A stretch of 64,000 bases of DNA from contig CM075101.1 in the NCBI GenBank assembly GCA_037576195.1, forward strand, positions 26,970,001-27,034,000, given 5' to 3'. The stretch comes from Phytoseiulus persimilis (lineage: Eukaryota; Arthropoda; Arachnida; Mesostigmata; Phytoseiidae). Below, piece after piece: positions 20,940-32,819 of this stretch (position 1 is its first letter; each line of letters opens with the position of its first letter). Position numbers and translations under genes: made by a program. The notes beneath the pieces were generated by a model that did not search any database, was not told the DNA's origin, and was given only the letters and a program-made list of their open reading frames with translations.

Positions 20940-23014
20940 GCCCTGGGGCTCGGAACACGGCAGCAGACTCATTAAGCAGTGCCTACTTCCGAGGAGATTG
21001 CAGGAGATGAGATAGATTAAAGGCAAACGATTGGGAGAAGTACCCGATCAGACGTCCAGCTAGGACTGTAATGGACGAATGGACTTGGATGAGACAATGC
21101 GCCAAACCATATCAGGGAAAGCGAGCTTTTCCCTGAAGGAAGGGGTGTTGCACTTGGTCGTTCAGACCATTGCGAGGCTCGGGTGAGATCATGATCGGAA
21201 TTTCTCACAAAATCTCGGCACAGTTACCGGGGCCGCCAGGAACACGAATAGCAAAGTTCGGCTACACTCCCCTCAATGAGGCTATTATGGAGACTGTCAA
21301 TCTGAGCGTAAGGCAGGATAGAATCCCAACGTTGTCGTGGTGAAACACTTCGTCGGGTTCCCCGATTCGGAGACAAAGTCGGAATTCAGTAGGACCCAAG
21401 ACTCCGTTCAAAGAGATCTCAAGTCCTTCTCAGACCCATGCTGGTGTACCGTAGTACCGCCGATCGCAACTGCCGCTTTCCAACTCGATTACGGAACGTC
21501 GATCTCGATCGAAGGAGCACATTTTGAACTTTGAGGGGCCATTCGAGGAAGCAGCTTGGATTATCATAATCAAATCTCAATTCAGAATGGCTTCCATTCG
21601 ATTACGGGACCGCAGAATGAGGGACCTGGCTTACTGGTTCATAAAGGGTGAGATTCTTCCAAATGGGCTTGTCCATTGGTTCATCCTCTGTGGAGCATAT
21701 TTCCACCGATGCTGGCATCTCCCGCTCTTCTCTCGAGGTGATGTCGAACCTGCAATACCCAAAGCATCTGGTTGAAGAGTTTCGAGGACGTTTGCTTGTT
21801 TCAGGTGGGTGAGATCCTCCGGAGTCGAACAACTGCAGCGGGAAAGAGTCACACGACTAGCTATCGTTTTGATGCATTCAATACATGCTGGCTGCGTTCC
21901 AATGCAATTTTGCTGTTTTCACGCGCAACTTCACAACGCTCGTTCGCACTCCAAAGTCATAAACATCGCCATTCTTACGCAAATCACTCTCGAACGATGT
22001 GACCATGTCAGGCCTTCATGTCAGTGACACAGCTATTCAGAGCTTCCTGCAAGAGATTACCAAGTATTCCAGGGAGCGCGTTTCCTCCCGGCGCATCAGC
22101 AATGCCTTACAAGTTCGTAGCTCCACGAATCTGGGGGGGAGGGGGAGGGAGGGGGGGGGGCAGTCGCATGCTTTCAACGCTCTCTTGAATTCTTCTTACT
22201 TCCTTCAAGCTCGACTCAGACTGAAATTCCGCATTCGTTTGCCAGAGACGTTTGAGGTTCACAACGATGAGCGAAAGCCGTTGAAGATGTTCTTTTAGTG
22301 TGGAAACCCCTATCAGTTTGCTATCGATGAACCGGTTCTGGTTGCCCGCATCGTACCGAGAGAGGGCGTTGGCATCGTCACCAATCTTCAATGCCCTTAC
22401 CAGGGAAGGCGGACTCTTTCAGCTCACATCGTCGAGCGAGAATCGAGATGAGAATCGCATCCATGGAGCTCGGTGAAAAAAGTGGAGGGATTCGCAATCC
22501 TGACCGGCTGACCGTGGTAAGTCGAGGCTCCGGGTTAGAGAGCGCTCCTGCTCTCCTCGATGACTCCAGTTCTCACTTCCAGGACGAGACCTGACAACCT
22601 GGCAAGTGACGATGGCTCGATTCTTGATCCTCTCTCCTTGAGCTCCATTTGACTTCTCGCACATCATCGTGTGAGTTCGGCACCTCAGCTTGATGAGCCT
22701 TGAGCGAAAAAGCATATTCCGTCCCCTGGTCTTGGGATCGGGAACCCTGGAACTTATCTATATACAGGGTGGCTTTCTTTAGTCGGGAATTTTCGAGCCC
22801 GATCTTGTTGTGGACATAACTTTCTCAGTTATGGCCTCCATCGATCACCAAGGAGTGATCGATAGAGGATATCGAGGCGGTCGACTGATCGGATCGACAT
22901 GGAGCTGGCGGCATGCTGTGGAGTGGTTCACAAGGATGGACGAAGACCTTTTTGAGCAGAATAAAGGTGCTTTCGGGACAAATTTGACCATACTCTCAGA
23001 AATCTAGGAGAGGG
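20940..23014. other. Gene-poor stretch with a G-rich tract
   Basis: A run of G blocks with single A interruptions lies at about 22133-22160 and could form a G-quadruplex. No gene was supported. A CAGGGTGGC-type word after TATATA near 22755 looks like a transposon end but has no partner. Confidence 0.3.
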
Positions 23015-23290
23015 GGGGGGGAGATTCCGAGGTCGATCTGACCATACTTTCTGGAGTCTGAAGCGGTGGTACCGGACCTATATTAGCAATCTTCTCAGAG
23101 TCTGGGGAGGTGAATTCGGGGTCGATCCGACCATAGTTTCCGGAGCCTGAGGAGGTTATTCCGGGATCGATTTGTTCATATTATCGGAACTTTCAGGAGC
23201 TGGCTCCGAGGTCGATCTCACCACACTCCTCGGAGTCTACCACGGTGAATCCGGGGTGGGTCTGAACATACTTTTTACAGACAGCAAACG
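23015..23290 (-). repeat. 45-bp minisatellite, second array (inverted)
   Basis: Diverged copies of the unit seen at 5618-6090, in reverse orientation (GGTCGATCTGACCATACTTT and variants), at about 45-bp spacing. A G run at about 23010 precedes it. Confidence 0.8.
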
Positions 23291-23319
23291 CAGATCAGCC
23301 GAACAAGGAGATAGTTCAC

Positions 23320-23573
23320 CAATGGTGCTGACCCAATCAAGAGGTAGAAACGTACCTCCTTGCCAGAAACTGCCGGATTGTGTTTGCTCACATGTGTGAC
23401 CGGGATACGAATCTCCCCCATGAGGCGCAACGCCCCGATACTATGCTAGCGAGAATCGTTGGCCACTGCCGAAGGTCCCATGACACTACATGTGAGGCAA
23501 TGTGTATCTGTCAACAGTAGACTCCCGAAGCGAGGGACGGGCCAGACAGCGTGGTCGGCAGAAGGCCGGCTAG
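23320..23573 (+). mobile_element. Helitron-like non-autonomous element, copy 2 (3' part)
   Basis: This is the inverted counterpart of 5424-5620. The best block is 23475-23573, where ATGACACTACATGTGAGGCA and the segment ACTCCCGAAGCGAGGGACGG are nearly the same in both. It ends with a hairpin and CTAG at 23570-23573, followed by T. Together with the minisatellite directly upstream it repeats the organisation of copy 1. The 5' end was not found. Confidence 0.6.
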
Positions 23574-26500
23574 TTCATTATATTGCTAGGATAGCCCACA
23601 ACGTCATAATCGCTGTCGACAGCGGTGACTGCATTTGTCGTCGTTGACAACTTGAGTCGACCCTTGATCTCTCTCTTGTAGTTCCAGAACCGCATCGTGG
23701 GTATTCCGCAATCGTTGAGTATTTCCGAAAAACCTTGCTAGGAAGTCCTTTCGCAAGGCTTAACATTGCCCGTGGCGTCCTGAGAATCCGACTCGTCCTC
23801 CCAAGGATGCATGATCAGTCTGGCCTTGGACAAAGTGTACAGGAAACGGTGTCGTGCGAAGGCGCGGGAGCGGGGATAAGTTTATTCGAGGGTCGTGCGA
23901 TTCTCCGAGTTGTGATTCTTCAACGCACTGAGAAATCGTCTCCCGATTAACATTCCGCCCAAACTCGGCCCATACAGCTCCGCGACCTAATAGCAGCAGT
24001 CCATCTGGCACCTCCGCCCAACCGCTTTCCGCCTCGACTGTTCTATCAAGACGACGATGGGCCACCTCCCCGCAACCGGTTCCTGCTCCTGTAACCAGAC
24101 CCGTCCAAACTCGTAAACATAACTGCGAGAGCCGTGAATAGGTTGAGGGATGACCTACTGGATAGAAACAGGTCTTCGCCAAGGAACGGAGATTCGCCGC
24201 CCCGGGCTTTTGCACGTGACATTCGAGCACCCACCGTATCCTCAGGCTCTATCGCCGATGAGCCCCAGCAAGGAGACGGCGACGTCAGTCCGCACAATCC
24301 GGAACCTGCCATCGAAATGACACGCACTCGAGGATCGCGCGGGAACGGAGTATAGGAATATGAGCTATAGTGTTTGCGTGACTCCTAAATCGGTTCTCGG
24401 ATCCTGTTCCCAGACTGTTGCATGGCAGAATCGAGACCACGACGCCCATCTGCGATATTACAGTAGGGGAAACCCCTAGCTGACGGGCTGACATTGGATG
24501 CAGAGAGACAATGCAGGAAATACTGTGGAAATAATTCTGCAGAGCAACCTCCATCGGGCGGAGACAGGGGATGTACCTCATAAGCCTAGAGCCTGGAAGT
24601 TCAGGTGATTATTAGAAATGATCACATTCATCGCCTAAGATTGACCCCATGCTATCCTCCGAGGAGCCTCGGAACATACTGTGAACGACAAACGATCAAG
24701 GATACACTGCTTGGAATTACCAGATATATTCCAGATATGCCTACTGAAGTCATCCTGAGTCATGGTTCTCGATCAACTGAAGAGCCACCCGATGCGAACA
24801 GAAGGCGTCCGTGCGTGAGCCAGGGTAGCGGAAAGCGCTCATCACGCTTAAGTCACACCTCTCTCGGAATTGGGATTCTCGATTCACAGGGACATAACGG
24901 AGCGCTGCACATGCAATACTGTGCCGCAGTGTCACCGGTTATTGGAGCTGCAGCGGGAACCAGGCGAAGTTGCGGGTCGCTCAACTGGAAAGATACGCTC
25001 TTCATGGCTATGCTGACCTAGCTTGAAGGCGAACGATATCAGAGCGCAGCCTGGCCCATCGCTTCTTGTGCTCTACGATAATATCGCGTATACGAGGACC
25101 ACACTTGAGGAATCTACAAAAAACTGCGTAGTTATCTCACAACAGATACCGCTGCCAAGTTGCCGCAACGCGTGGTAGATTTTTTTTCCAGACATGCCGC
25201 GTGTTCGACCTTGCTAGAGCAAAAAAACTCGAATTCCCTCCCGAGTCGTGCTCGCCTGATCTAGACGAGAGATCCATATAGATGAGCCACTGGTTGCCGA
25301 ACGCAGAGGCAGATTCAGGGGGTTTTCCTGTTATAGCGGGGATTCCGTCGGGAACGGGCCTTCAAAATTTGATTTTTTGGAATTCGGGAGCCTCTCGCTC
25401 TCGGAGTTCGCACTGACCGAACTACGCACATTCCTCCCGTCCTCCACGTATTCCGTGGTAGCTGAGAACCTCGAGTTATCCGTGATCCTTCGAGGAAACG
25501 AGTTGCACCCATATCTAGCCGATAGAATTGGGTCCAGCAGGTCGAGAAGGATACGACTCAGCGAGTCGTCGCTGGATACTAAAATCGTGCGTGAATCATT
25601 GGAGCGTGATTCAAGTACCCATCTAATCTCGTATCTCCCACGAGAATGCGACTCATCATCGTTGACGGCCCCACCGCTGAGTCCGGTGAGGGAACTTTTC
25701 GCCGTTTTTTTCTTTCCGAATTCGGCATTTCAGTGAAACATGGGGGGGAAACGCATCGAGGAAGCGCTTTCGTCAAGGAATCAGTCGTCTGAAAAGGTGA
25801 CTACGTGCGAATAATTCGGGAAGTCCCTTCCAGTTTGCTTCTGCCGGCGACTCTCATCCGGATTTAAAATTATCAAGCTCTCGCTTCGGACAATCTTCTG
25901 GCCGCTCTCCTCCTCACTTGCCCAACTCATTCTCATCATCGGTAACTCACAAAGACCGGTTTGAACACTGTTAGTTTATGGACGCTTCGAGGTTCCCAAG
26001 TTGTTTTCTTTGCTTCGGTCGCGAGGTTAGGTCGAGGCTCATTAGAAACATCGGAATTTCCGCAGCAACGAGGCCTTAGTGGAGACGTGGCAGACAGTCC
26101 TCCGTTCCGCTGTTTTTGTGATGTCACTACTGGAATTCCGTGCACCTGTTAATGCTCGATTGAGTGAAATCGGCTGCTCTTTTGCCCCGAGCGGCAGAAC
26201 AACTGTCTTTTTGCGCTGATTGCCTCCCAAAATATACTCACACAGAGTCTCGACGCGGAACTTTGCACGGCAGGAACGTAGTCCCCTCTCTTCTCTTTGC
26301 GCTCGTTACGGAATCGTTTTTCCTAGCCCAGAGCAAAGTCTCCATCTTCGATTGGAAAAGGGAGACAGTAGAACGTTGTCGTGAATCATCCTAACTGCGA
26401 ACATTCTCGGAGCTCAAATCCCAAAGTGAACCATCTCTAATCCCACGATGGGAAACCTCGAGATAACCTCTCCGTATGTGGAATCGAATGTAACGACGGA

Positions 26501-29500
26501 CTCGATGAACGCTCTATCCGCTCCCTTCGTGGCCTGGATGATGGTTGGGAGATAGAGAGAGAAGGCATTTGAAAAGATCAGCCATCAACCATTCTATGTT
26601 TCTGCGAGTGGCAAGTGACTTTCCCCTTCTCTATGCCTTCACTGAGTCATACACGTATCCAAACCCTCAATTATATGAGAGACGCTCTTCTGAAACTACG
26701 GCCCATCATCTCAAATTTCCCTCTCCCAGCAGTTTCGAATGAATGGAATGTGAATATCGCGGCATCCTGCATAACGGCTAATATCCTCCCTCCAATCCAT
26801 GATTGCCACGGACCCGGAATAGGAGCAGCCAGTGGGGTAGCCAATCACACTCCGCCCAAGATTCGGTGATACTTTCGGAGTGATTTGGTTTTCATTATGG
26901 CCGCGGAATTGTTCCCGTGGAACCGTTCGAGACCAGCATTCTGATCACTTCCGACTGACGCAGGGGTCTCTTTCCGGAATCGCAAGATCTCTCGCGGTAG
27001 AAATGAAGGGGCGCTCATCTTGGAACCTTCCAAGATATACCTGGAAGAGCGACGGGCTCTTTTGTGTATTCCAAACGCTTGACATTTCAATGATGAACAG
27101 CTGATCCGAGGATGTGCCCCTCCCCGTCTTCGCTCAGCCCAAGAGTCACTTGGCGATGAATCGAGTTGGAACTCGAAATTTCAGGGTTCATCAAGAATTC
27201 AGCCGGAATATCGGCTCTGATTATTCCTATTCGGCACTCAATCCGTTCTGGATTGAAAAAGATTGAGCGGGGACTTCCGTTAATTCATGTTGTCCTGGGA
27301 TCGAGGCTTCATAGGATCCCTGTGTCTGCTCGTACGAACAATAGATCAAGAACATAGATCATAGAACAAGATCTCCTGTCGCGAGGGAGATTTGTTCTGT
27401 GAGGGACGAAGCTGAGGAAAGTGAATCTCTCACCTCCCTGGAAGCTCGAGCTCTCGAGGAGGCTTTAGAATACGATCTTTCCAGTCCATCTGTACGATTC
27501 AGCGCCTCACGATACTTGAATGTGAGCAAAAGTTTAGATGGAAACCGAGCGAACGATTCTCGTAGGATTCATGCTGAGGGAAGTTTGCGGGGCAGCGGTG
27601 AACTTTTGAGACCAGGATCGGGTCGTGATCGCGTCCAGCTTGGTCAAAAATTGGGGTTTCTGGAAAAAATCACATTTTCCCTCCGAGGCTCCGACATCTG
27701 TCTGATTCATCCAGAGAATCAGAAGCTCCTGTTCCACTCCGGTTTTCTGGTGTTCGGGGCGCAGAGAGGGGGCAATTTATGGATGTTTGCGATCGTTGAG
27801 GTTACAGCCCGTGGTATGACTTCCACTTGGATGCAGTTGCAAACCCAACATACGACTTCCTGATCCTCGACATGGTCGAAATTGCGAAGTATTCCATGGC
27901 TGGTACGCTTAACTTACTATTCATCCCAAAAGCTCGGAACCTGAGCTGTCCCAACGTGCCGACGTGAAGCTAAGACTGAGGAAATCTCCTACTTCATGCT
28001 CAGGTAAATTCGAAGTCAAATCTGTGCACGGAAAAGTAAATCAACTTCAAAACGATGAATATGCGGCAACTTCTCTGACCGCGTATGCGCTGTCTGGACT
28101 CGGCCAGCACTCCATGAAGAAGGATTCGACAACATTTATCTTGCTCGGGAGAGAGCAGGAGAAGAACCCGGCAGAGAGGGTTGAAATGGCGCAGATGACG
28201 AAGAAAGTTGGTTTTGCCGCTGTGGAGAACGGATCGGGATGATTACGAATCTGATCCATCCGTTCGAATGGGATGGGAGCTTTCGGCGACATCAATTGAC
28301 GCTGCCTTGGTCAGGGGTTTTTGAGCGCAAGAGCCATGTTCCATTCCCGTAACCAACCAACCCCGATTTTCATTCGGGACAGCTCCACATCGTTCCCATT
28401 GCCTCCGGTCGAATGCCGAACTGGCTCTACCGGACCGAAGTCTGTTATCTGACACCCGCGTCTCTTGGTGTGGGAGTCTCTGGTAGGGGGCCAGAGGGAG
28501 GCAGCAAAAATCAAAGAAAGGAAACGAGCAGTGCTGTCAGGAATTTGTCTTTGAGGCCACAATTCATTCCGATGATCATCTTCAGGCTCCAGCTTCGACT
28601 GATCGCTTATCGGTCGATCAACCGATGACTTCTGAGCCTTGCAAATGTCATCCACTACGTAATTGAAGGAACTGTTCGTTATCTGCTTGCTCATCCGATC
28701 GTCGCTCTGCTCGCTTGTTTTACAGGGTACTGTTCTGATAAAGCTGGCCTTATCTAATCTTCGGCGTCCGTTGCAGTGGGATTCATCGACGGATGAATAG
28801 ATCGTGGGATGAATTCAAACAAATTAAGCTCTCGATAGAATCCGATCAAACAGGGCAACAGATTGGCGCATGGAGAACACGATGACTCGCAGCCTGCAAA
28901 AACGGTGGCCGAGGCTGATTGGAAATGGAACTACGGGGCATGAATGTCAACAATAGTGGATTTTATGACCCTCCGTAGGTTCCGACGCACCTTTGTGATT
29001 CGCCGCACTGCTACGCTTTCTGCGTCCTTCATCTGCCTGACAGCGATGCACTTTTGATCGAATACTCTGGAAGAACGCACGCCGGAAGCGCCACATCGAT
29101 ACGCGTTCGCCCCAACAGCAAACTTATCGTTGTTGCTGTGACTTCACGGTCAATTGCTCCTGCTCTCGGATTTGGTTCTTCCCTCAAGAAATGACTTCGA
29201 AATTCGTCAAGCCCACGGGTTGAGGATGCCCGAGACATCGGGCTTCCTCCGAAGACTCCGGTGTCTGACTGCTCCATTTCATAGCTGAGCTGCTGCTGTC
29301 GAGTTCCCTTCCACAGGAAGCGGATGGAGCCGTCCTTCATCCCGAAATTACTGTCGACGATAATAATGAGTTCCTATCGGATCTGGCACGCAGCTGAGCC
29401 TTATCTGAACAGGTCCAATATCGATCGCCCCGCGGCACGCCAGCGAGAGGGCGAGCGCTGAGATGAGCGTTTCTCTTGAAAACTCGCTCCTCGAATACCT

Positions 29501-30033
29501 TATGATTTCAGCTTCGACTTTGCTTGCGTTGAGCGGAGCGTGTGGCTCGTACTACCGGAGAAGAAGCCGATGGAGGGTCTCTCCAACTGCACCTACTGAA
29601 CCCTTCCTTTGCAGCGATTCCGCGTTCCGTTCCTCTGTCTTCTCAGCGCAAGGGCAGATTACCCTCCGCACGGTGGCACTATTTTTCTCTCAAACTGCGC
29701 GCACCTATCTCTTCCGATTATTATTCACCCATCTGAGAAGGAAAGAGCCACCTTCCGGGAAGGGTATTCAACAACTCAGCATAGAACCCTTCTGGACGAA
29801 ACCAGTTTCTCATACGATTTCAAACTCACGTGAAGTCTAGGAGTCTATGAATCTACAATTCCGGCTTCCAAACGCCTAAAGGCAGGGGAATTCCGGGCCT
29901 CTCAGACGATCTTCTGCGAACGTGTGGAGTATCTCCGGAGCCGGAAACTTGCGCGAGGGAAAGGGTTCTCCTTTCCAATAAAATCTTGGTCAAAGGACGG
30001 GATGACGGATGCGGGAGATCATTTGCTGAGATC
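23574..30033. other. Long gene-poor stretch
   Basis: About 6.5 kb without a gene I can support on either strand. Open frames up to 156 codons exist (for example minus 23760-24230 and plus 27399-27863) but have no motif, start context or splice partners. A Pro/Arg/Asp-rich plus-strand run at 24134-24355 is protein-like and could be a decayed gag or ORF1, but nothing confirms it. Confidence 0.3.
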
Positions 30034-31488
30034 ATGGTGAGAACGGAAGCTCGACTGAACCATTCGGTCCTGCAATATGGAGTGTCGAGCAGAGTTTTTT
30101 CACCGAAACCTCCGTTTTCAGTCTTCACCAATCGTACTTGTGGCACTGTGTTCAGCATTCTACGTGGTGCCCGTGTGCAGTCGTATTCTGTTTGGCGAGC
30201 CCGTGTACTTCAGACCTCCATACGGTGGCTCCGCGCGGAGCCCTGTGGTACGTGCCGCTCCTGCGTTTGGCGGGCCCGGGTTCGTTCCGGTCCGGGGAGA
30301 ACAGCCAAGACCTGAGAATGGGAAGGATGCAGACGGGTCCTATTCTTTCGGGTACGCTGTCCAAGCCGAAGACGGCAGTCACAGCCGACAGGAAACTCGC
30401 GACCCCGATGGAACCGTAAAAGGTTTGTTGTGCGTGACTGCGTGTAGTATCGAAGTTCCCTCGAATCTGAGTCGCTTCGTTGCTGGGCTACCGCTCACGC
30501 TATCACTCATCGCTCGAAACGGCGTCGACGTGGGCAGCGCCCGTTACACTGATCGCTTCAGCCGGTCGCACATCTCGTCGATGACACTGAATACATCGGA
30601 GAACTTATGGTCCTTCGATGTTTCCACCCTACCGTTCGTCGATCGAGCTCCTGCTTCGGAATCTTGTTCACCCAGGCTCAGAGCTCTACCCCGGCTGTTA
30701 CTAGTTGAAGTGGTGGACTGGAGGTATATCGCGATGCTGTATGAAGCAGCTCCACAGATATGAACTTCAGAGTCTAACAGTATATCCGTGAACCGCGGAG
30801 TTATTCGTTGCGATTTTCGTCACTTCGGTTCTTGTGGACCTTGAACCCGGGGAAGCTCTTCCCGCGAGCGCCATTGATTTGCCGGAAACTACCTCATCTT
30901 CACTGACTCGCGATCGAAGCGTTCCGTAGTGGGTCGAGAATCTCAGCCAGGCTTGTAATCAATTCGTACTCTTCGACGTCCCTTCCTAGGTCGCTACACC
31001 ATCGCTTTAGCCGATGGCCGACACAGGACTGTGAATTACTTAGCTGATAAAGACGGATTCAGAGCGAAAGTAGAAACTAACGAACCAGGAACTGATTCTC
31101 GAGCACCAGCGGCTGTTCAATGGAGCTCAACTGCCCCCAAGAGTCCTTCATCCCAGACTGTCAGGAACTCGCATCCAAGTGAAGTTGCTTCTACAACACC
31201 CGAGGAGCCCCGGGTGAGTTGGCAGATTGACGATGCTGGTGAATCGTCAACGGCTACTTTTGCTCACACCGGAGTCACCGACGAGTGCCTTTACAGAGCC
31301 CCCATCATCCTCCAATCGGTTTCGTCCCGCCGCAACCTTTTTCGAGAGTACACTTAGCACCTCCCAGGCCAATTGAACTGACTTGGGACACGACTCCAAT
31401 CTATTACGAACCAGAATCGCCTTCCTCATGGCCTGCCTCGCAAGCTCCCGCTATACTCAGCTCGTATCCTCCCGGGAATAAGAGATGA
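30034..31488 (+). CDS. Cuticular protein with RR-type chitin-binding domain
   Basis: Four coding exons: 30034-30036 (the ATG alone), 30122-30422, 30990-31213 and 31297-31488, giving 239 residues. A signal peptide spans residues 1-21 (SSPIVLVALCSAFYVVPVCS after Met). A Pro/Gly/Arg-rich linker follows. The Rebers-Riddiford domain spans about 72-135: DGSYSFGYAVQAEDG, then KGRYTIALADGRHRTVNY, then ADKDGFRAKVETNEPG. The last block is the usual arachnid form. The C-terminal third is Ser/Pro/Thr-rich and ends with Tyr/Pro motifs. RR domains bind chitin, so the product should be a structural exoskeleton protein. The start is inferred because exon 2 opens at a good acceptor with the signal peptide in phase 0, and the nearest upstream donor directly follows an ATG. 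Poly(A) signal AATAAA at 31549-31554. The last 83-bp intron could be retained, which would change the C-terminus. Confidence 0.9.
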
Positions 31489-31686
31489 TTCTCGCTCACT
31501 CATAAGATCAATGTTTGCGACCGATGTATAGAATCATTCAGAGGTTTGAATAAATAAGATTTGTTCAACTATCGGAGAATCAGCAGTGCATTCCAGAAAA
31601 TTGTTCGCAAAATTTGATGCAGTCACAACTAAATTCCATCTGTGGAGCCTACATCCTTATCTCCGTGAGAGGACCTCCTTCTCTTA

Positions 31687-32130
31687 CTAATAGCATGCGG
31701 GAGGGAAAACCGATAAGCCCATCTCAATCTTGATCTTATCTTGGAGACCTCCGTCGACATAGAAATTGGCTGGGTATCGAAGAGACCGTGTGATTGCTAT
31801 TTTTGATGGAATCGGTGTATCGATTGGATTAACGATGTGAACGAACGCTCGGTTAGTGGCAGATCCAGGGCATGTAGCGGAGGAGGTAGCGCTTGGGAAC
31901 TCGTTGAGCACCCAACGGTGCTTTCTGCTTCGAGAACCCTTGAGCGCTTGCGGAACGGATTTGACGAGCCGCATGAACACATCTCCAGCTGGCTGCATTT
32001 TTATGAACTTCATGAGGAAAAATAGTCGGATAGTGGGCCACTGCCCCTCTTCATCCTTCATGGTGACTGGAACTGAGCGCGAACCCATGGAGCGCACAAT
32101 GAAAGCTCGTTCACGATGAGAAAAATGCAT
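31687..32130 (-). CDS. Hypothetical 147-aa ORF, unrecognised
   Basis: An ATG-initiated minus-strand open frame with protein-like composition (GDVFMRLVKSVPQALKGS, then a C-terminal YPANFYVDGGLQDKIKIEMG). It is convergent with the cuticle gene. No domain, signal peptide, TATA box or poly(A) signal was identified and no splice partner could be proposed. It could be chance. Confidence 0.25.
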   Translation of the reverse strand: MHFSHRERAFIVRSMGSRSVPVTMKDEEGQWPTIRLFFLMKFIKMQPAGDVFMRLVKSVPQALKGSRSRKHRWVLNEFPSATSSATCPGSATNRAFVHIVNPIDTPIPSKIAITRSLRYPANFYVDGGLQDKIKIEMGLSVFPPACY

Positions 32131-32819
32131 AAGGTCGGATAGAGCCGAGGAATGAACGAAACATCATGGAAACATGTTTCTCAGAGAGTGGGGGGAGGGA
32201 GTTCAGCTTTTTCCCAAAATGAAATGCTTGATGGTCATCGCTCAGGTGTCGGCACCGTGTCCTAAGAGCGACCGTGAACACATTCTACACCCCTTGCAGT
32301 GAGATCAGGGGGTGGTCCCTCCCGGATGGCACTCATTCTGTTCCCATCTGTGGACGAAAGCTCTGAGGAATACTTGTGACTCCCGAGCACCCACCGACAG
32401 CCACTAATTTGACTGCGCGCCCGTCAGCGCGGTTACAAATGTCCTGAGAGTGAAACTATCCCGGGTTGAGAGCACGATACTGGCAGCACACTGACCCGGA
32501 TTCCCTGACAACGACCCATTATATCCCGTTGACAATGAATAACAACTCCAGAAATTGTGGAAAACTCCAGGGAACCCAGCAAGCGGACACTCGACGGCCG
32601 CGCTCAAGCGATTCATTCGTCGACAAATGCTCTCGCGGCGAGTAGTGTGGGTTACGCAGCGCTGCCGCGATGCCTGTGTCTCGTATAGCAGTGTCGAAGA
32701 GCGTATGTCTGGGGCTTGTCGTCTGGTCAACGAGAGCAGTCGACGACTAGTGGACAACATAGCGGCTGCTGTAAAGCTATAGTGTTCTCTTCTCCTTCTG
32801 TTGGAATCTGCTCAGAACC
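32131..32819. other. Upstream region of the Uev1 gene
   Basis: No TATA box is apparent near the Uev1 start, as is common for housekeeping genes. No other gene was supported. Confidence 0.35.

Noticed and set aside
22750..22800. TATATACAGGGTGGCT, similar to a mariner-type end
   Set aside because: No inverted partner or transposase remnant could be found nearby.
23760..24230. 156-codon minus-strand frame
   Set aside because: No ATG-linked signal, domain or splice context; the length is compatible with chance.
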